Assembly: GCA_037447655.1 (NCBI GenBank)
Contig: JBBHKE010001874.1
Span: forward strand, 1 to 33,500
DNA length: 33,500 nt
DNA from: Zygnema cylindricum
Lineage: Eukaryota; Streptophyta; Zygnematophyceae; Zygnematales; Zygnemataceae
Reading direction: 5' to 3'
Under the pieces are notes generated by a model. That model saw nothing but the letters and a program-made list of their open reading frames with translations. It was not told the DNA's origin and ran no database searches. A program made the position numbers and the translations under genes. Shown here piece by piece: positions 1-10,129 of the stretch (position 1 is its first letter; each line of letters opens with the position of its first letter).

Positions 1-805
1 ATTGAGATATGAAAACAAAGAAGTACAAATGCCTACGTTGTTCAAAACAGTAGACCCGTGTAAATGTAATAGAAAAATAAGAGGGTCCAATGAGAACGTA
101 AATAAAATATAAAGGTAGCTGCTGGACTTCCTTTTTTAGACAACGTTATAGCATTTCCATTATTAAAATGAGACAGTATGTTCACAAATATCAGACGTTC
201 ATCTTGTACGCTTGAAAGAAACCTTTGATTTTTTTCGTGCCAATCTGCACAAAATTATTCGTTATTAAAAAATATATACAAAAAAATACAAAAAATTAGG
301 GCGTCGCAACGTGTAAACGAGTGGTGTCAACAAGAGAAAGCGAACTCAGATGTGATCCCCAATAATAAAGAAGGTGAAAAAACCAACAAACTCGTCCTCA
401 CACGAACAAACATCGACCATGTAAATAAAAGCTACAAAGGCTATATTACGGGAATGTGTATCCAAATTAGTTTTAGATATGTATAGTAACATTTATATTT
501 GGTTGGTGTTAAGCCCTTAGGCACAGAGTATAGTTAATAATACTATTTGTTTTTCTTTCACTAATAATTGCTTTATACTAACAACCATTCAAGTTGTAAT
601 TTAGGCCGTGTCCCCATGTAATTGTAACTTAGCGAACCTACTTTGTATTACATAGAAGATTCTAAGTACACGGTTTTTGCAGTGTCCCAATGCTGAAAAA
701 CGAAATCTTTACTTAAGTTTGTGACTATGTTATAAGTAGACAATTTTTGTGACGGTTGTCAACGGCTATAGTCTATGTTGTCCCACCATGTTTTTTTAAA
801 CTTGT
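1..805. other. AT-rich intergenic DNA, nothing recognised
   Basis: No coding potential, RNA gene or clear repeat was recognised here. The stretch is AT-rich with several homopolymer runs and ends at the 5-bp target site CTTGT (801-805) of copia element A. A short motif near 604-619 (the complement of CATGGGGACAC) recurs near 9999, which hints at a dispersed repeat, but no boundaries could be set. Confidence 0.6.
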
Positions 806-980
806 TGTTGAAAGTACTAGATTTATAGAGTGTTTTCTAGGTCTAAATAGATCAATAAAAAAGGAAAAGAAAAGAGCGGACAGCCTGCCTCCACCTCCTC
901 TCTCTAGCCACCATACTTGTTGTAGACACTAAAAGATAGAGAGGGTGGTTGAGCCATGGCTGCCTTAGTTCAATAGGCAG

Positions 981-1076
981 GACTAAAGAGTGACTTATAT
1001 CACTCTCAAAAAAGGTTGAGTGCGGCAGGATTAAAGAGTGACTTATATCACTCTCAAAAAAGGTTGAGTGCGGAAG
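981..1076 (+). repeat. 48-bp tandem duplication inside the 5' LTR
   Basis: Two adjacent 48-bp units (981-1028 and 1029-1076) differ at two positions. Each contains AAAGAGTGACTTATATCACT, which is itself an imperfect inverted repeat (AGAGTGA/TCACTCT). The 3' LTR of the same element has a single unit (about 6367-6413), so the duplication arose, or was lost, in one LTR after insertion. Confidence 0.88.
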
Positions 1077-1129
1077 GACTCGAACCTCCGACCGACAGAG
1101 CGTGGCGTAGCCATTAGCTCTTACCGGTC
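1076..1129 (-). other. tRNA-like segment with hairpin, antisense in the 5' LTR
   Basis: Read on the minus strand, 1076-1086 gives GGTTCGAGTCC, a good match to the tRNA T-arm/B-box. The neighbouring 1090-1129 forms a hairpin with arms GACCGACAGAGC and GCTCTTACCGGTC. The same pair of features occurs in the 3' LTR (6414-6467), so it belongs to the LTR family. No intact cloverleaf can be drawn. It may be a captured tRNA or SINE relic, or an LTR RNA structure. Confidence 0.4.
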
Positions 1130-1860
1130 TGTCGTAGAAGTTCGTTACATTACAAAGGGTTTGATATTTATTTAAACATGGTTTTGAAGAACTAGTCCGA
1201 TTAACGAAATTACGGATAATGAACATAAAACTCGTGTAAAATATAACACGAACACGTCACGCACGAAACAAATGAATCAGACATTTGTTTCAACGTCTGA
1301 CATGAAAAACCGATGTGGATCCGACGGCCCATACTAACGCCGAGATCCCAGAATGACCATTTTGGGGGTTTTTAGGCGTGGCATGACTTGGCGCCACGTT
1401 GCTGGATAACATTGGGACGCGGAAATCTCGGGGAGCACAAGGACGAATCATATGGAGAAAGACATCCACTCAATGGCCTTGTCGTACACATGCCGTACAT
1501 AAAGTACATTGGCCGTAGTACCTTTCTATACTTTACAGTCATGTGATTGGTTCGTATTTCAATAGATAGGGGTTGTGAGAGGGGTTTAGGACTTAGGAAA
1601 ATTTGGTAGGTAGCCACCTCTCTCTTAGAGAGTTTTTGTATAAGATTGGCATTTTTGCCAGATCATAACTAGACGATTGGTTGGCCGTTTTCAGTGATTC
1701 TTTTTGCTACGAACTCAAGAGAGTCCAGGCTGCACATGGGTGCAGTAGACTATCAATTTGCCCTCTTGGGCAGCAGTGGTCGTGGCTTGAATTTGGTTAG
1801 TTGAAAGTTATCTAGAGGCTTTTTGAGTTCTGTAGTCGAATGGAGGACATAGAATTGCAA

Positions 1861-1875
1861 GTTGTAGGCCCACCA
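1861..1875 (+). promoter_or_regulatory. Primer-binding site of element A, half-tRNA-iMet type
   Basis: GTTGTAGGCCCACCA begins one base after the LTR end. From established knowledge, the plant initiator tRNA-Met anticodon arm contains GUGGUGGGCCCAUAAC, whose complement is GTTATGGGCCCACCAC. The site matches this at 13 of the first 15 positions, and one difference is a tolerable G-U pair. Copia elements normally show TGGTATCAGAGC, complementary to the tRNA 3' end, and that is absent here. An internal match of this kind is the mode known for Drosophila copia and Volvox Osser. The site lies inside the gag frame and encodes a GPPSR-type motif. Confidence 0.72.
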
Positions 1876-2715
1876 TCTAGGGTGCCCACCTTTAATGGAT
1901 CTGGGTTCATCTATTGGGAAGCCATGATGATGGGGACTTTGTGCCAAAAACGATACTGAGGTATTGCCAGTGGATAAGTGAAACGTCCACCTGAGGGAAC
2001 TCCACCAAGGTTTGGTGGAATAAGGTTTGCTGCAGCAAACTCTGCTGCAGCAGAGGAGGCAGATGATGGGGACAGTAGTGTGTCCGAAAGGGGGAAGGAG
2101 AAGGAGACGACTCTTACTCCAATTGCTCCTATTACCAGGCACCCAGAGCGGCAACGGTAAAGACCGCGGAGATCGACACCCAAACGTGGGAAGACATCAA
2201 CATGGCTGTCAAAAAATTCATTCTAAGACACCTCATTCAGGCTTTGGCAACCCCCATCTTCACATTTACAAGGCCGAGGAGTTGTGGGTGAGTTTGGTGG
2301 AAATCTACAGAGCAGGTACTATTCAGGAGCTCCAGTTGGCCGAACAAAAGTTGTGGAATTATACTTACAAAGGGGGAAAGATGTTAGACTATTGTAATGA
2401 TCTCTCTTGTTTGTAAATAAAGATAGAGAGTGCTGGGTGGACAGGTACAATGAAGATGAAAGTTAATTCTCACATTATGAAGTTTCCCGACGTGTATGAA
2501 AACATAGTGTACCCAGTACATGACTGACAGTTCATGGAAGTGGAACACAGTGGTTCGGATGATACTTGTGCAAGAGAACACAATTAAGATTAAGAGGGGG
2601 GGGAAAGAGCATTGAAGCTCTAGCTGCATGAGGAAACTGGTGGGGGAAGGATCCGAAGAAACCATTCAAAAGAGAGAGAGATCAGTTTGGAGGACCGAGG
2701 CCCCCAAAGGGTCTT

Positions 2716-2757
2716 TGTCACTTTTGCAAAAAGTCGGGACACTTCATAGCGGATTGT
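2716..2757 (+). other. CCHC zinc knuckle of element A nucleocapsid
   Basis: The 14 residues CHFCKKSGHFIADC fit C-X2-C-X4-H-X4-C exactly, the RNA-binding knuckle at the gag C-terminus of copia elements. It lies just upstream of an acidic linker and the protease remnant, in the expected order. Confidence 0.92.
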
Positions 2758-3389
2758 GTCAAGCTGTGTGAGCTGAGGCTTCAAGAGAACCGTGGAGGGG
2801 GTCTTTCTGGAGGGAAGAAGAAGGCACTTGTGGTCACAAAAGTGAGAGGAGAGACCGAGGACGAGTCCTCTGAGGAGGAGGATGGGGAGCTTCTTCTTGA
2901 CGAGAGTTTGGAAGAGAAGGATATCCCTAGGAATAAGAAGTGTGCTCTCGGAGCAATTCGGGAAGCTCCACAGAAAGGATGGATTAACGACTCACGCGCA
3001 TCAATGCATATGTGTTGTGATAAGCATCTCTTTACTAAGCTAAGAAAAGTCCCTACTTTAGAGAAAGAGTATGGGGATGGGAGAGTGGTTACAACAGATC
3101 TAGTGGGGTTGGTAGATCTGAAAGTCTTAGTGGAGGGAAAGACTTCTTTAATCACCTTCTGAGATGTACTCTACATTCCTCGGCTGAGTAAAAATCTAGT
3201 CTCTACGTCTGTGTTAGATGAGAAAGAGTTTGATACCTTCACTAGAAAGGGAGTCTTTACAACTAAGTATGGGGATGAAGTCTTTTCAACTACTTGATGG
3301 CATAAAACGATAACCAATGATTGTTTAGGCTTAATTTGAGTAATGAAAAGAAGAATGCTTTCTATGTTGGTGTTCCAAAGTCGATGATT

Positions 3390-4345
3390 TGGCATAAACG
3401 ATTGGGGCATGTGCATTTTGATAGGTTGAGGAAATGAAAAAGCTTGGGGGCAGTAGAAGGCATTCAGTTTGGGGATAATGACATGATGGATGATTGTAGT
3501 GGCCGTGCTCAAGGTAAAGCTCATAGACTTCCCTTTCCCCAAAGCTGCCACAAATAGAGGTGAGAAAGTACTAGATCTGGTCCACACACATATCGGACAC
3601 CCGCAAAAGTACCTTTGTTTGGAGGAAAGAGGTTTATGTTGACAATAATCGATGACTGGTCTAGATACTCTAGAGTCTACTTCCTAAAAACAAAGTCTGA
3701 AACACCAACTTACTTCAAAGAATATGAAGCCTAGAGTAAGAAGTTGCATGGAACTCCCATGAAGAGAATAGGGAGTGATAATGGGGGGGAATATACCTCT
3801 AACCAGTTTAAGGAATACTTAAGAGATGAGAGAGTTCATCCAGAAAATCGTACCATATAACCCGGAACAAAATGGGGTAGCTGAGAGGTTGAACCGAACA
3901 CTAGGAGATAGTGCATGCAGTATGTTGGCCGACAAGAAAATAAGGAAGAGATTTTGGGCAGAAGCCATGAACTATGCCAACTACATTAAGAATAGAGTCC
4001 TTAGCTCAGCTATAAAGGGAATGACACCTTATGAGAGATGGGTTGGAAGGAAACGAGATATCTTACACCTTAAAGCATTCGGTAGCCAAGGTTACATTCT
4101 TGACACGTATAGGAAAAATTGGAAACTAGATGCTAAGGAAAAAACCTGGATACTTTGTAGAATATGATGAGGATGGCAAGGGATATAGAGTCTATGACTT
4201 AGCAAAGAGAGATCTCATTTTGGTCAAGCACCTAGTTGTCATGGATGAAGGGAAGTCATTAGACCCTTTTAAATTTACAAAGAAGATAAGAATCAGATTT
4301 GAGTCCGAAGGTGAGGAGGACTCCAATTTCTCGAAAGGGACATGA
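3390..4345 (+). pseudogene. Integrase region of element A
   Basis: This stretch covers the pre-integrase zinc segment, the DDE core and the C-terminal GKGYRVYD-type segment, in at least three frames. The central Asp (GSDNGGEY, near 3774-3797) and the Glu context (QNGVAERLNRT, near 3865-3900) are visible. The first Asp position appears changed to His. The block FWAEAMNYANYIKNR and TPYERW are copia integrase signatures. Frame breaks near 3590-3830 and 4130 make it non-functional. Confidence 0.85.
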
Positions 4346-4619
4346 GTGAAACATGGACAAGGGAGATCCAAGATACAAGATCCACTGGAAACATCACATA
4401 TTCCTACGAAATTCGAGGACACAGAAGTGGAGGAACCGGAATTGGCTACCATGGATAGGGGATCAAATAAGACACTAAGGAGAAATCCAAGACTTCCCTC
4501 CATCCCAAATTCATAGTTTGAGGGATGGAGAAGGAGCAGCAAAAGGATCTAGAAAAAACAGGCCGCTTACAAGGTAACTAAGCTATCTCACCCAAATAAG
4601 CCTCAGTCATACTCGGAGG

Positions 4620-6151
4620 CAGTAAACAGTCCGGAGAAAGACATATGGATTAGAGCCATAAATGATGAGATTGCCTCTATCATGGAAGAAAATACTTGGG
4701 AACTAGCGGACTGTCCTCGGACAGAAAACCAATTGGTTGTAAATGGGTGTTTAAACTAAAATTGAACCCAGATAATACCATTGAAAGATATAAGGCTTGA
4801 TTGGTCGCAAAGGGGTTACCCAAAAAGAGGGAATTGACTATGAGGAGACTTTTGCTCCAGTTGTTTGGTTCCCATCAGTAAGGATTCTCCTTAGTCTGGC
4901 AGCAACGAGAGACATGGAAATACACCTGATGGATATAAAGATTGCCTGTCTTAATAGTGAGTTCGAGGAAGAAATTTTCATGAGGCAACCAGAGGGGTTC
5001 GTGAGGATGGAGACAAGAGCAAAGTCCGCAGGCTTATAAAGTCTTTACATGGATTGAAGCATGCTCCCCGAAAATGGAATAAGAAACTAGATGAGTTTCT
5101 CACTGGTATGGGATTTATCTGGATCAACTCTAATCATTCTATTTATATGTTTGAGGATAAGAATGGTGTGAATTTTATTGCAATTTATGTGGATGATCCG
5201 CTTGTGTTAAGTAAGTCTTTCGAAAAGATGAATAAGTTAAAGAAAGATCTTAGAAGCAGATTTAATATGAATGATTTAGGGGAGGCAAGATATATTTTGG
5301 GGATCTAAATGGAGAGAGATAGGGAGAAAATGATTATCATACTTACTAAAAAAAAAACAATATGTAATATGCTTGAGAAATTTTAGATGGAAAATGCAAA
5401 CAGTTGTGCCACTCCCATGAACTTAAAGAAAGTAAGTGATGGGAGTGTAAAAGGAGGACTGATAATTTTAGATGATCAGTTGAGTCCAGAAGAGACAAAG
5501 TTTATAAATTACATTCCTTATAGACAGGTCGTAGAAGTTTGATCTACTTTATGAACTGTACAAGTTCAGACATAGCGGACATAGCGGCAGCAGCAGGAGT
5601 CATCAGTAGGAGTCTTAACGATCTTAGGAAGAGAGATTCGGAGGCAGCCAAGAGAGTCATGAGATATCTGGTAGGAACCAGAGAGTTATGGTTGCATTTG
5701 GGAGGGGAGCACACTGATATCACTACTTGGAATGATGCTATGTATGGGGATGCACCTATGCGAAGATGTAATTCTGGGTATGTGTTTTATCTGGGGGAAG
5801 GTGCTTGTTGTTGGAGCAGCAAGCAACAAAAGGTGGTTGCTCAGTTCTACTATGGAGGCTGAGTACATTGCCTCTTGCTCTGCTGTTAAAGAGTTGATGT
5901 GGGTCAAGTCCTTGTTGCAATAATTGGAGTATATGAAAGAGGGAGTGCATGAAGTGTTTTGTGATAATCAAGCTGCCATTGCAATTGCAGTTAATCCAAA
6001 ACATCATTTCAAGGCTAAGCATATAGACATAAGATTGAGTTTTGTGAGAGAAAAAGTTGAGAATAAGATTATGCATCTTATATATAGATCTGATGAGGAA
6101 ATGGTGGTTGATATGATGACAAAACCTTTTCCCAATTTAAAATATTGCTGA
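4620..6151 (+). pseudogene. Reverse transcriptase and RNase H of element A
   Basis: The RT starts near 4620 (SEAVNSPEKDIW...EENTWEL). It passes through a frameshift into KWVFKLKLNPDN, then YEETFAPVV, QPEGFV, LHGLKHAPRKWNKKLDEFL and the catalytic YVDD (5186-5197). A TAA follows YILGI near 5306. RNase H follows with SDIA, RYLVGTRELWLHLGG, a frameshift near 5845, then STMEAEYIA, a TAA near 5921, CDNQAAIAIA and KHIDIRLSFVREKV. All order and spacing are copia-like; the enzyme is inactivated. Confidence 0.88.
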
Positions 6152-6190
6152 AAAAAGTGTGGACTAAAACTGAAGTTAAAGTTAGACTAG

Positions 6191-6203
6191 AAAATAAGGG
6201 GAG
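6191..6203 (+). promoter_or_regulatory. Polypurine tract of element A
   Basis: AAAATAAGGGGAG directly abuts the 3' LTR (TGTTG at 6204). This is the expected plus-strand primer position. Element B has a related tract ending AGGGGAG at the same place, which supports both the boundary call and their kinship. Confidence 0.85.
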
Positions 6204-7193
6204 TGTTGAAATTACTAGATTTATAGAGTATTTTCTAGGTCTAAATAGATCAGTATAAAAAGAAAAGAAAATGGCGCAACCACCATAATTGTTGTAGTCA
6301 CTGAAGGATAGAGAGGGTGGCTCACGAGGGTGGTTGAGCCATGGTTGCCTTGGTTGAACAGGTAGGACTAAAGAGTGAGTTATGTCACTCTCAACAAAAG
6401 GTTGAGTTCAACAGGACTCGAATCTTCGACCGGCAGAGCGTGGCATAGCTGTCAGCTCTAACCGGTCTATTGTAGAAGTTCGTTACATTACATAGGGTTT
6501 GATATTTATTTAACCATGGTTTTCAAGAACTAGTCTGATTCACGAAATTTTGGATAGCGAACATAGAACTCGTGTAAAATATAATACGAACACGTCACGC
6601 ACAAAACAAATGAACTAGACATTTGCTTCAACGGCTAACATGAAAAACGATGTCAATCCGATGACCCATACTAACGCCGAGATCCCGAAATGACCATTTG
6701 GCGGTTTTTAGGCGTGGCATGACTCGGCGCCAAGTGGTTTGATAACATAGGGAGGCGGAAATCTCGGGGAGCAGAAAAACCAATCATATGGAGAAATGCG
6801 TCCACTCAATGGCCTTGCCGTACATAGGCAGTACAGAAAGTACATTGGCCGTAGAACCTTTGTGTAATTACAGTCGTGTGATTGGTTCGTACTTCAGTAG
6901 ATAGGGGTTGTGAGAGGGGTTTAGGACATAGGAAAATTTGGTAGGTAGCCACCTCTCTCTTTGAGAGTTTTTGTATAAGATTGACATTTTGCAGGCTCAT
7001 AACTAGACGGTTGGTTGACCGTTTTCAATGATTCTTTTTGCTACGTTCTCATGGGATTTTATGCTGCACACGGGGGCAATCAGACTGTAAGTTTGCCCTC
7101 TATGGCAATAGTGTTGTGGCTTGAAGTGGGTTAGTTAAAAGGAATTTATAGGCTTTCTGAATTCTGTAGTCCTATGGAGGACACAAAATTGCA
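6204..7193 (+). repeat. 3' LTR of copia element A
   Basis: About 990 bp, from TGTTGAAATTACTAG to AAATTGCA, collinear with 806-1859 apart from the single 48-bp unit and scattered changes. Its last bases still carry the gag ATG (7174-7176), because in this family the gag start is LTR-encoded. The antisense tRNA-like B-box (6414-6424) and hairpin (6428-6467) are kept. Confidence 0.9.
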
Positions 7194-7198
7194 CTTAT

Positions 7199-8087
7199 GA
7201 CGTCGCGTTTCTTTGCGTGACACTGTAAATGTACAACCTTCCAGCTCTATGCCGTTCAAGTTTGGAGAAGATGCCTTTTGCCTTTGTGCCCCCCGTCTGG
7301 TCGCCGTGCAATGACATTGGATTCTTGAGGCCCGTGCAAAAAATAGCATTCGTACTGGATTTAAACGAACAAAAACAAATTTTCATGTAAATGGCCTTGT
7401 TGAAAACTTTTGACATCCTCAAAGAAGTGCGAATTTTGTTATCCTATTTGTGGAGCGCTGATACTTTGTTTTTAAAATATAAAAAACACATGTAAGTAAC
7501 GATTAAAGATGACGTGGTATGAGGTGGCGGTGGGTCGAGAAACACAAAGATAACAAGCTCACTACTGTACAGTAGTAGACATTCTAAGTTTGAAGATGTT
7601 GCAATTTGTACTTTCAAAGTTTTCACTTTCTTTCATCCGTACGACGTTATGTTTCTGGAAAAAATGACAAAAAACCAGAACTGTACAGTACAAAAACGAC
7701 AGGCCCTTGGCAACCGAAGGGCAAAGCACCAGGTCGCCCGCGACTATTACTTTTTGGTACTCCGCGCACAAAAATTGCAAAAGACTTCAAACACGTGCGA
7801 CAGTGTCTGCCTATTCTCTCACCTTATTGTACTTTATTTCAAACAACCTCGCGAGGTGATTTGATGTAAAGTTTGAACGTGTTTGAAAGGACGCGAAAGT
7901 GGGTCGAAATGCGCTAAACGACAAATTGTATCGCCCTAGACGACAAACTACTGTACGTACAAAGTTTCAGGTAAACACAACTTGTACGGTGGGCAATTTC
8001 TATAATTTGGTACGGCTGCGGATTTTCTCGTTTTTTTCTAAGTTATGGATGAAAACGATAGAAAATAGCTGTAACTTTAGCACATGC
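7199..8087. other. Intergenic DNA with one short dispersed repeat
   Basis: No gene recognised. The segment is rich in GTAC and TACG words like most non-coding DNA here. One block (7584-7671) recurs at 9892-9977; the rest shows no supported structure. The short open frames at 7606-7869 and 7649-7864 have no recognisable protein character. Confidence 0.5.
7584..7671 (+). repeat. Dispersed repeat, copy 1 (partner at 9892-9977)
   Basis: The block starting CTAAGTTTGAAGATG and running through GCAATTTGTACTTTCA, CACTTTCTTTCATC and ATGTTTCT is shared with 9892-9977 in direct orientation, with scattered substitutions and small indels (roughly 80 percent by eye). In the downstream copy the block begins exactly where the 9-kb repeat ends. 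It may be a piece of a larger dispersed family. Confidence 0.6.
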
Positions 8088-8095
8088 GAAAATAC

Positions 8096-8986
8096 TAGTG
8101 TTGTTTATCGGTAAGCATTTACTGATAACTGATATGGACCTTTTTTTCGGGTTTTGATAATCAATATATTGGTTCGATATATCGTTATCGGTCTTATCGC
8201 CGATAAGTAACCAATATTATCGGGTACTTATTGGCGGTAACACCGATAACGATAACTATCGGCGATAAATGTACCGGCCGTACAGATAAATGTACAGGAC
8301 AAACAGATAAAGATACGTCATGTACACTGATCTGTAGGTCTTATTCCCTGGACGCGCAGAAAGTACAGTAGCCGCTATGACATATGTACGGTTTTGGTAC
8401 GGATACAATATAAACGATGTACCTTTCACATCCGACGCCATGGCTTTGTCCCTTTATTCTTTGGGATCCACTGGACACCTGCCACGTGTGAATTCTGTCA
8501 GCTTTTTTGTCATAAGTTTCCAAAAGAGCCATTTCGGGATGCCAGCGCTCATGCTGGTTGTCCGCTCGTACTTTTTCATTCCAAGTTGTCCGTTCGATTC
8601 TGGCGGAGCGCAGAATTTTATTTTACGTCCTTTGTACTTTGTGTCCGCCGTCCTTTTTCCGTTCCATGTTCACCATTTTGTCCGTAAATTCCGTACGTCG
8701 CCGTAAAAAATGTTTGTTCAGTTAAACGGCCAACGTTTTCTGTGCTGCGCTGCCCGTAATAATCCCGTAATAATTCGCAGTTAAAAGTTACGGAACAGAA
8801 TCATACACATGGCATGACACGTTATATAATGTTAATAGTATAATACAGTATTTAATAAGGTACTATAGTATGCGTACTATATATTTTTATAGTTATCGCC
8901 GATATGGTCTCGGACCGATATATTGGTACCTCTGACCGTTCGATAAGGTGCTATCGCGATAATTTTTTTACCGATACACAACACTA
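8096..8986. mobile_element. hAT-like non-autonomous DNA transposon 1 (891 bp)
   Basis: The element is bounded by an 8-bp direct repeat GAAAATAC (8088-8095 and 8987-8994). Its terminal inverted repeat reads TAGTGTTGTTTATCGGTAA on the left and TAGTGTTGTGTATCGGTAA on the right (complement), 18 of 19 identical. An 8-bp target duplication and TIRs of TAGNG type are hAT superfamily hallmarks. The sub-terminal regions (about 8120-8270 and 8880-8970) are full of short GATATATCG and TATCGCGATA palindromes. The centre (8290-8870) is unrelated sequence without a transposase. Related copies lie at 14708 and 19327. Confidence 0.82.
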
Positions 8987-9000
8987 GAAAATACCCTAAG

Positions 9001-9895
9001 GTTTGTTCTCCATTAGGCGGTCCCAGTAAACATGCGGATGCGTCTATTTTTGATGTTTACTGGCACTGTCTTCCATTATGTTGTGCCAGTTAACATCATT
9101 TCTCAATTATGATTGGCGCCACGTAGGTAAGAGTCAAGATTTAGAAAATCTGCCAAATATCTTCAACGGAAAGTCAGAACGAAAAATGTGGACCACCTAA
9201 AATTTTGAAAATCTGCAAAATATCTTCAACGGAAAGTCATAACGAAATATTTGTACCAGCGTAATGTACTTAAAGTATCCAGCGTAATGTACTTAAAGTA
9301 TAGTACGAGTATGCTCTAACGTACTATTTGTACCTTCATCAGGGTTTGTAACAAACCCTGACTTCTTCACTGCCATGGCTTTTACTTGAACGCCTGCCTC
9401 CAACGGAAAGCCTCTGACGTATAATGTGACATCTGTCACATTTTTACGTGTGTTAATAGAGCGAAAGCGCGGCAAACTGTGGACAGTGGATAGCGTGTAC
9501 GACGTGTTCGGTTTCTCATCGCCTATTCGTGTTGGCGATTTTGTTTACTCTTCACTTGAAAATCGCGCACATCGTCCAGGGTGTACATCGCGCACATCGT
9601 CCAGTTTGAAGATACTCTCTTCAAACTGGACGATGTGCGCGATCGTCCAGTGTGGAGATACTCTCCTCGGCGAGGAGAGTATCTTCACACTGGACGACGT
9701 GCGCAATTGCTTCGCGAATCTAGAAAGCCTAAAAATCCAACGGTCGATAAATACGCCTATAATGTTGGAGCGATCCAGTAAACATGTTTCGAAATGTTTC
9801 GTCTGACAAAAAAAAATTTGCTGTACGAATCTGTACGAAAGTGTACGGTATCCAGTAAACAACACCACTTTTCCTCTAATGGAAGTTCACCCTAA
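9001..9895. mobile_element. Non-autonomous repeat family F, copy 1
   Basis: This block is collinear with 17050-18440. Shared landmarks in order are CTCCATTAGGCGGTCC, GTTTACTGGCAC, GATTGGCGCCACGTAGGT, TTGCTTCGCGAATC, AATCCAACGGTCGATAAAT, CATGTTTCGTCTGACAAAA and GTTCACCCTAAGT. The ends are weakly inverted: TCCATTAG near 9011 and its complement CTAATGGA near 9876. The family is therefore probably a DNA transposon, but no target duplication could be fixed. No transposase is visible. This copy lacks the two MITEs found in copy 2 and carries a hairpin cluster at 9587-9696. Confidence 0.65.
9587..9696. repeat. Two adjacent 26-bp-arm hairpins inside repeat F
   Basis: Hairpin 1 has perfect 26-bp arms (9587-9612 and 9618-9643) around a 5-base loop. 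Hairpin 2 has 26-bp arms (9644-9669 and 9671-9696) with one mismatch and a 1-base centre. Both contain CGTCCAGT at the arm bases and AGATACTCTC near the loops, so they are diverged versions of one unit. A further copy of GCGCACATCGTCCAG at 9565-9579 can pair with 9689-9703. The other copy of repeat F has only a small CTTTTCACG/CGTGAAAAG hairpin near 18196-18238. Confidence 0.9.
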
Positions 9896-9977
9896 GTTTG
9901 AACATGACGCAATTTGTACTTTCAGAATTTCACTTTCTTTCATCAGTACGGCCTATGTTTCTCAACAAAACGACAAA
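9892..9977 (+). repeat. Dispersed repeat, copy 2 (partner at 7584-7671)
   Basis: Direct-orientation copy of the block at 7584-7671, starting CTAAGTTTGAACATGACG. It abuts the right end of repeat F. Confidence 0.6.
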
Positions 9978-10111
9978 AACGTTGGTACTGTACTTTAGCA
10001 CATGGGGACACAGCCTTGCAGGCACGACTTGATGGCGATTGGCCTAAAATAAATGCCAGCTAATGTCTTTGTACAACGAGGGGGAACCGCTTAAAATTGT
10101 GATCTTCCTGC

Positions 10112-10129
10112 CACAATTATATATTTAAA
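10112..10129 (+). promoter_or_regulatory. Possible TATA region of LOR gene 1
   Basis: CAATTATATATTTAAATA is the only convincing TATA-like run in the 450 bases before the start codon of LOR gene 1. It would leave a leader of roughly 400 bases. The placement is an inference from composition only; a start nearer the CT-rich leader at 10498-10541 is equally possible. Confidence 0.25.

Larger units (their letters stand above)
806..1859 (+). repeat. 5' LTR of copia element A
   Basis: The LTR begins TGTTGAAAGTACTAG and ends GAATTGCA, about 1054 bp. It is collinear with 6204-7193. The extra length against the 3' copy is mostly the 48-bp tandem duplication at 981-1076. The gag start codon (1840-1842) lies 20 bases before the LTR end, so the LTR itself encodes the first gag codons. 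It should contain the element promoter, but I could not assign a TATA box with confidence. Confidence 0.9.
1840..6151 (+). pseudogene. Degenerate gag-pol of copia element A
   Basis: The remains of one polyprotein are spread over shifting frames. The ATG at 1840 starts a gag with a VVGPPSRVP motif and hits a TGA within about 40 codons. A CCHC zinc knuckle (C-X2-C-X4-H-X4-C) sits at 2716-2757. The protease motif near 2985-3020 reads DSRAS where DSGAS is expected. Next come the pre-integrase segment (WHKRLGHVHFDRL, near 3390) and an integrase core, whose first acidic residue appears replaced (VHTHI for VHTDI). The later SDNGGEY and NGVAERLNRT motifs remain. The reverse transcriptase has YVDD at 5186-5197. 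RNase H spans about 5540-6151 and ends with HIDIR and MMTKP motifs. There are more than a dozen in-frame stops or frameshifts, so no functional protein is expected. Confidence 0.9.
801..7198 (+). mobile_element. Copia element A: full-length, degenerate Ty1/copia LTR retrotransposon
   Basis: This is a complete but dead Ty1/copia element in the order LTR, primer-binding site, gag, protease, integrase, reverse transcriptase, RNase H, polypurine tract, LTR. The integrase-before-RT order is the copia hallmark. The LTRs span 806-1859 and 6204-7193 and have TG...CA ends (TGTTGAAA...ATTGCA). They are flanked by CTTGT (801-805) and CTTAT (7194-7198), a 5-bp target duplication with one mismatch. The LTRs differ by many substitutions and by a 48-bp duplication, and the coding region has numerous stops and frameshifts, so the insertion is old. 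LTR architecture and primer site match element B, so A and B belong to one lineage. Confidence 0.93.

Noticed and set aside
8377-8706. Two overlapping plus-strand frames of about 100 codons
   Set aside because: They lie in the core of a non-autonomous hAT-like element, have no recognisable motifs, and compete with each other in different frames.
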